Shown here one piece after another: positions 32,558-34,148 of a DNA stretch of 34,148 nucleotides. Each line of letters begins with the position of its first letter. Within the stretch, counting starts at the first letter, position 1. Source of the DNA: an uncultured Lachnospiraceae bacterium (GTDB taxonomy: Bacteria > Bacillota > Clostridia > Lachnospirales > Lachnospiraceae); the NCBI GenBank assembly GCA_910579615.1, contig CAJTUA010000032.1, positions 1-34,148 on the forward strand, written 5' to 3'. The notes beneath the pieces are model-generated. The model was not told the origin of the DNA. It saw nothing but the letters and a program-made list of their open reading frames with translations, and did no database searches. Both the position numbers and the translations under genes were made by a program.

Positions 32558-32818
32558 ATGGGTGAGATGAGCAGGCAGGAATTATTGTGCCATATCGGAA
32601 AAATCAGTTTTTCCATGGATGACTTGCGCATTTTTTTGGATACGCATCCGGATTGCAGTGAGGCGCTTGTGCGTTTCAATGAGCTTGCAAAGAGGCGCGA
32701 TGAGCATATCCGCAAATACGAGAAGCTGTACGGCCCGATGAATTTTTACAACAACAATGTGTGTGACGAACACTGGAGATGGGTAAATGCTCCGTGGCCG
32801 TGGGAAGGAGAGTGCTAG
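32558..32818 (+). CDS. cotJB: Spore coat peptide assembly protein CotJB
   Basis: Coat-associated protein of 86 residues with the family pattern LLCHIGKISFSMDDLRIFLDTHPDCSEALVRFNELAKRRDEHIRKYEKLYGPM and the C-terminal WRWVNAPWPWEGEC. Its AAGGAGGTG site lies inside the cotJA 3' end, so the genes are coupled. cotJC starts three bases after the stop. Known to act with CotJA and CotJC in the spore coat. Confidence 0.93.
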   Translation: MGEMSRQELLCHIGKISFSMDDLRIFLDTHPDCSEALVRFNELAKRRDEHIRKYEKLYGPMNFYNNNVCDEHWRWVNAPWPWEGEC

Positions 32819-32821
32819 TCT

Positions 32822-33007
32822 ATGTGGAGTTATGAGAGAAGATTACAGTATCCGGTAAATATCAGGCAGACAAATCCGGAGCTTGCGATGGTGATTATTA
32901 GTCAGTTCGGCGGACCAGACGGCGAACTCGCCGCTTCCATGCGCTACCTTTCCCAACGCTACGCAATGAAAAACCGCAAAGTGGCAGGCGTGCTGACCGA
33001 CATCGGT
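32822..33007 (+). pseudogene. cotJC: 5' part of cotJC (manganese catalase-like coat protein), interrupted
   Basis: The first 62 codons match CotJC: MWSYERRLQYPVNIRQTNPELA, GGPDGELAASMRYLSQRYAM and VAGVLTDIG. Intact CotJC is about 190 residues and continues with a TEE..HLE-type metal-binding stretch. Here the sequence switches to REASEMEFSEALAFF, which is the antisense of the recombinase gene. The first metal ligand Glu in DGELAA is kept and the rest of the active site is lost. The frame stays open to 33124 but those residues are not CotJC. The break is clean and lies beside an integrase gene, so this is an element insertion; the 3' part should lie beyond the right edge. The gene may be restored by excision. 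Confidence 0.88.
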
Positions 33008-34148
33008 AGAGAAGCCTCAGAAATGGAGTTTTCTGAGGCTTTAGCTTTTTTTAGCGTTTCTAAAGCCCCCGTAACGCCTTTTGCTACCGTAAAGCTCCAC
33101 TTGTGCGGCAGCATTTTCAAATAAACATCTATATGGTTTTTATCGTTGATTACCATCTTATCGAGTATCTGGGTGTAGTATTCGTCCTCGTACTGAATAC
33201 CGTTAATCAGCCCTTCAATGGCGTTTTCTATATCCGCCATCAATTCCTGCTGTTTGAGTATCATTGTCTGCTGTTGCCGGGTTCCCTCCATTGTAGACTT
33301 TAGCATTTCAATATCCTCGTCATACTTGGCTCTTAGGGCAGTAAACTCGGTTTTGTCTATGTCACCGCTTGTGTAAAGGTCTATAAGACCTGTACGCTTT
33401 TTTTTGGCTTCCTCGATTTTCTCCGATATGGCACTCGTGCTGGTTCCTGTTAGGTCTATCCGCAAACATAAGTCAATCGTTTTGGTGAGATTATCGACAA
33501 CTTTCTGGCGGTTGATTTTCAGCTCCCTGCAAACAAGGTACAGTAAATAAATCGCATCCTCATTGCGGATACTCTCACCAGAGCAGCCCACTTGATTCCC
33601 TGCCTTGTCGATGTGCGGTCTGCCGTGGTTTGCCGCTTCATAGCAACGCCACGCTTTGTATCTGCTTCCGTCTTTGCGGGTCTTATATCGGGCGACATAG
33701 CTTGCTCCGCATCTGCCGCATTTGATTTTCCCAGAGAACGGATAGCGATTGCTATGTTTTGCCTTGCCCTCCTGCGAAAGCGATTTTGCATCCAAAATGC
33801 GGTTTGCCTTATCGAAAAGCTCACGGGAGATAATCGGCTCGTGGTGGTCTTTGAGGATGACAAATTCCTCCTGCCCTCGGTTGTATTTCTTTTCATGGGA
33901 TAGGAAGTCTGGCGTATAGGTTTTCTTCTGCACTAAATCGCCGCAGTATTTTTCGTTGCGGATAACACGGAGAATAACCGTATTCTGCCATTCCTTAACA
34001 CGCATAGGCTCGATACCTTCCTCCCGAAGCTCACGGGCGATAACATGAGTGCCTTTTCCCTCGTCCACGAACTTGTGGAAGATAAGGCGGACGATTTTCG
34101 CCCCCTCCTCGTTGATGGTCATTTTCCCGTCCTTTACATCGTAGCCGA
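32959..34148 (-). CDS. Large serine recombinase, N-terminal part beyond the window
   Basis: Site-specific integrase or excisionase. The reading frame is open at the right edge (GYDVKDGKM precedes the first Met at 34122), so the catalytic N-terminal resolvase domain lies outside. Visible parts are the recombinase domain (TINEEGAKIVRLIFHKFVDEGKGTHVIARELREEGI, VILRVIRNEKYCGDLVQKKTYT) and a zinc ribbon (CGRCGASYVARYKT, WRCYE, GCSG). A coiled coil follows (EKIEEAKKKRTGLIDLYTSGDIDKTEFTALRAKYDEDIEMLKSTM), then a C-terminal tail. The gene runs toward cotJC and its last 16 or so codons and the TAG stop lie in cotJC DNA, as if host sequence completes the protein. The position at the junction is typical of skin-like elements that interrupt sporulation genes. 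Confidence 0.9.
   Translation of the reverse strand, partial: GYDVKDGKMTINEEGAKIVRLIFHKFVDEGKGTHVIARELREEGIEPMRVKEWQNTVILRVIRNEKYCGDLVQKKTYTPDFLSHEKKYNRGQEEFVILKDHHEPIISRELFDKANRILDAKSLSQEGKAKHSNRYPFSGKIKCGRCGASYVARYKTRKDGSRYKAWRCYEAANHGRPHIDKAGNQVGCSGESIRNEDAIYLLYLVCRELKINRQKVVDNLTKTIDLCLRIDLTGTSTSAISEKIEEAKKKRTGLIDLYTSGDIDKTEFTALRAKYDEDIEMLKSTMEGTRQQQTMILKQQELMADIENAIEGLINGIQYEDEYYTQILDKMVINDKNHIDVYLKMLPHKWSFTVAKGVTGALETLKKAKASENSISEASLPMSVSTPATLRFFIA
32995..33012. mobile_element. Inferred attachment-site junction in cotJC
   Basis: CotJC-like coding sequence ends in ACCGACATCGG (codons TDIG), and element sequence begins within a few bases. The crossover dinucleotide cannot be fixed without the other junction, which lies outside the window. 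Confidence 0.65.
33012..33052 (+). terminator. Hairpin with T run at the element edge
   Basis: A perfect 12-bp stem AAGCCTCAGAAA (33012-33023) with TTTCTGAGGCTT (33030-33041), loop TGGAGT, is followed by a run of seven T at 33046-33052. It would stop transcripts entering from cotJ. It also lies within the 3' coding end of the recombinase gene on the other strand. Confidence 0.75.

Overview
The window looks like the chromosome of a spore-forming member of the Lachnospiraceae or a close relative (Clostridia). The evidence is the ribosomal-protein cluster with Firmicutes-type leaders, a cotJ spore-coat operon, carbohydrate ABC importers without their own ATPase, strong AGGAGG-type ribosome binding sites, VanZ-like and Big_2 surface proteins, and moderately high GC in housekeeping genes. 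I cannot name a species. No tRNA, rRNA or CRISPR array was seen.

Layout. (1) 1-2551: a GH43-type lipoprotein behind a divergent promoter pair that shares an 11-bp inverted operator-like sequence, followed by two hairpin terminators. (2) 2552-20624: a large alpha-mannoside utilisation locus. A leftward pair encodes a GntR/LacI hybrid regulator and a GH38 mannosidase resembling the mannosylglycerate-hydrolase branch. A divergent rightward operon encodes a MalG-like permease, a sugar-binding lipoprotein, a MalF-like permease, a LamG lipoprotein with a C-terminal membrane helix, a lipoprotein with two discoidin-like domains and a predicted beta-propeller, a ROK sugar kinase, a long mannose-6-phosphate isomerase and a second, distant GH38 enzyme. 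The implied flow is surface capture and trimming, import, intracellular demannosylation, phosphorylation of mannose, and conversion to fructose-6-phosphate. (3) 20640-24645: rpmG-secE-nusG-rplK-rplA-rplJ-rplL, with two ribosomal protein L1-binding-site mimics, an L10 leader, and no rpoB after rplL. (4) 24646-31672: a large secreted Big_2 protein, a VanZ-like protein, a small membrane protein, an M29-type aminopeptidase and an orphan purE. (5) 31673-34148: cotJA-cotJB-cotJC, with cotJC cut after about codon 62 by an element whose large serine recombinase gene lies at the junction and runs off the right edge.

Two signals stand out. The first is a family of roughly 100-bp intergenic hairpin elements, mostly in tandem pairs, at 10281-10505, 17556-17809, 28211-28438 and, diverged, 30957-31031. 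Copies keep the same three-stem architecture while the paired bases change together, including G-U wobbles on the + strand, and each block sits just before a ribosome binding site. This suggests a structured RNA or a mobile hairpin element. The second is the skin-like interruption of cotJC, where the recombinase stop codon lies in the coat-gene DNA. CotJA also carries twelve Cys-Cys nonapeptide repeats not expected in the basic family.
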